Positions 12,327 to 12,374 of a stretch of 12,374 nt of DNA are shown piece by piece; position 1 is the stretch's first letter; each line of letters opens with the position of its first letter. Source of the stretch: RGIG8700 sp964568815 (GTDB lineage: Bacteria > Bacillota > Clostridia > RGIG6154). The DNA lies in contig CAZMRY010000040.1 in assembly GCA_964568815.1 (NCBI GenBank), positions 1 through 12,374 of the forward strand, in the 5' to 3' direction. A model generated the notes under the pieces. The model worked only from the letters and a program-made list of their open reading frames with translations, ran no database searches and was not told the DNA's origin. The position numbers and the translations under genes were made by a program.

Positions 12327-12374
12327 TAATGAGAGAAACTCTCTGATTTTATTATGTATTTTTTCGTAAGTTTC
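12324..12374 (-). CDS. C-terminal end of a minus-strand gene (partial)
   Basis: On the minus strand the last bases of the window read ETYEKIHNKIREFLSL and then TAA at 12324-12326. The amphipathic, charged composition and the fit to the window edge suggest the end of a real gene, transcribed in the same direction as the VTC operon. The family cannot be named. A hairpin-like GAGAG-AAA-CTCTC at 12331-12343 lies inside this stretch and is probably coincidental. Confidence 0.45.
   Translation of the reverse strand, partial: ETYEKIHNKIREFLSL

Noticed and set aside
10430..12335. Target-site duplication flanking the proposed element.
   Set aside because: Only short A/T-rich similarity (ATAA-type) is visible on both sides, which is not distinguishable from base composition.

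Overview
The window is AT-rich and looks like a chromosomal piece of a low-GC Clostridia-type Firmicute, possibly gut-associated. Three things suggest this: the gene order cysE-cysS-mrnC, strong AGGAGG-type ribosome binding sites with frequent GTG/TTG starts, and a Bacillus/Clostridium-type LexA box. The lineage is inferred from context, not from a marker gene.

Left part (1-6760), housekeeping. A 15-codon tail of an upstream gene ends inside a terminator hairpin. A Y-family DNA polymerase gene on the minus strand follows, with a near-ideal promoter that carries an SOS (LexA) box in its spacer. Divergently, the plus strand carries cysE (serine acetyltransferase), cysS (cysteinyl-tRNA synthetase) and mrnC (Mini-RNase III, overlapping cysS by 16 nt). 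Next come a YitT-family membrane protein, whose ribosome binding site lies in a 13-bp hairpin, and a split transketolase (N- and C-terminal halves overlapping by 8 nt). cysE and cysS serve cysteine synthesis and charging, mrnC serves 23S rRNA maturation, and the transketolase pair serves the non-oxidative pentose phosphate pathway.

Middle (6761-7055), a non-coding junction between convergent genes. It holds a 119-bp MITE-like element with 9-bp terminal inverted repeats, a 32-nt perfect palindrome and a bidirectional terminator.

Right-middle (7056-10381, minus strand). This is a four-gene, tightly coupled operon. In transcription order it encodes a VTC-domain (polyphosphate polymerase-like) protein, a DUF4956 membrane protein, a membrane-anchored parallel beta-helix protein of the Cthe_2159 carbohydrate-binding type, and an exported Gln/Met/Gly/Pro-rich protein with a C-terminal membrane anchor. 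The architecture suggests a cell-envelope system linking a cytoplasmic nucleotide or polyphosphate enzyme to extracytoplasmic matrix-like proteins. Its function is not established from this sequence.

Right end (10440-12326). I propose a self-contained element of about 1.9 kb. It is bounded by 43-bp imperfect terminal inverted repeats (37/43 identical), each followed inward by a terminator hairpin. Inside are a secreted copper-amine-oxidase-N-domain protein (minus strand), a divergent XRE repressor, and a REP-associated tyrosine transposase (RAYT). Three GTAG-headed REP palindromes lie within it. Two of them sit in frame inside the transposase gene itself, and one of these is the exact reverse complement of the copy at the far left of the element. 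Just outside the right end is the 16-codon tail of another minus-strand gene, so the element may separate that gene from the VTC operon.
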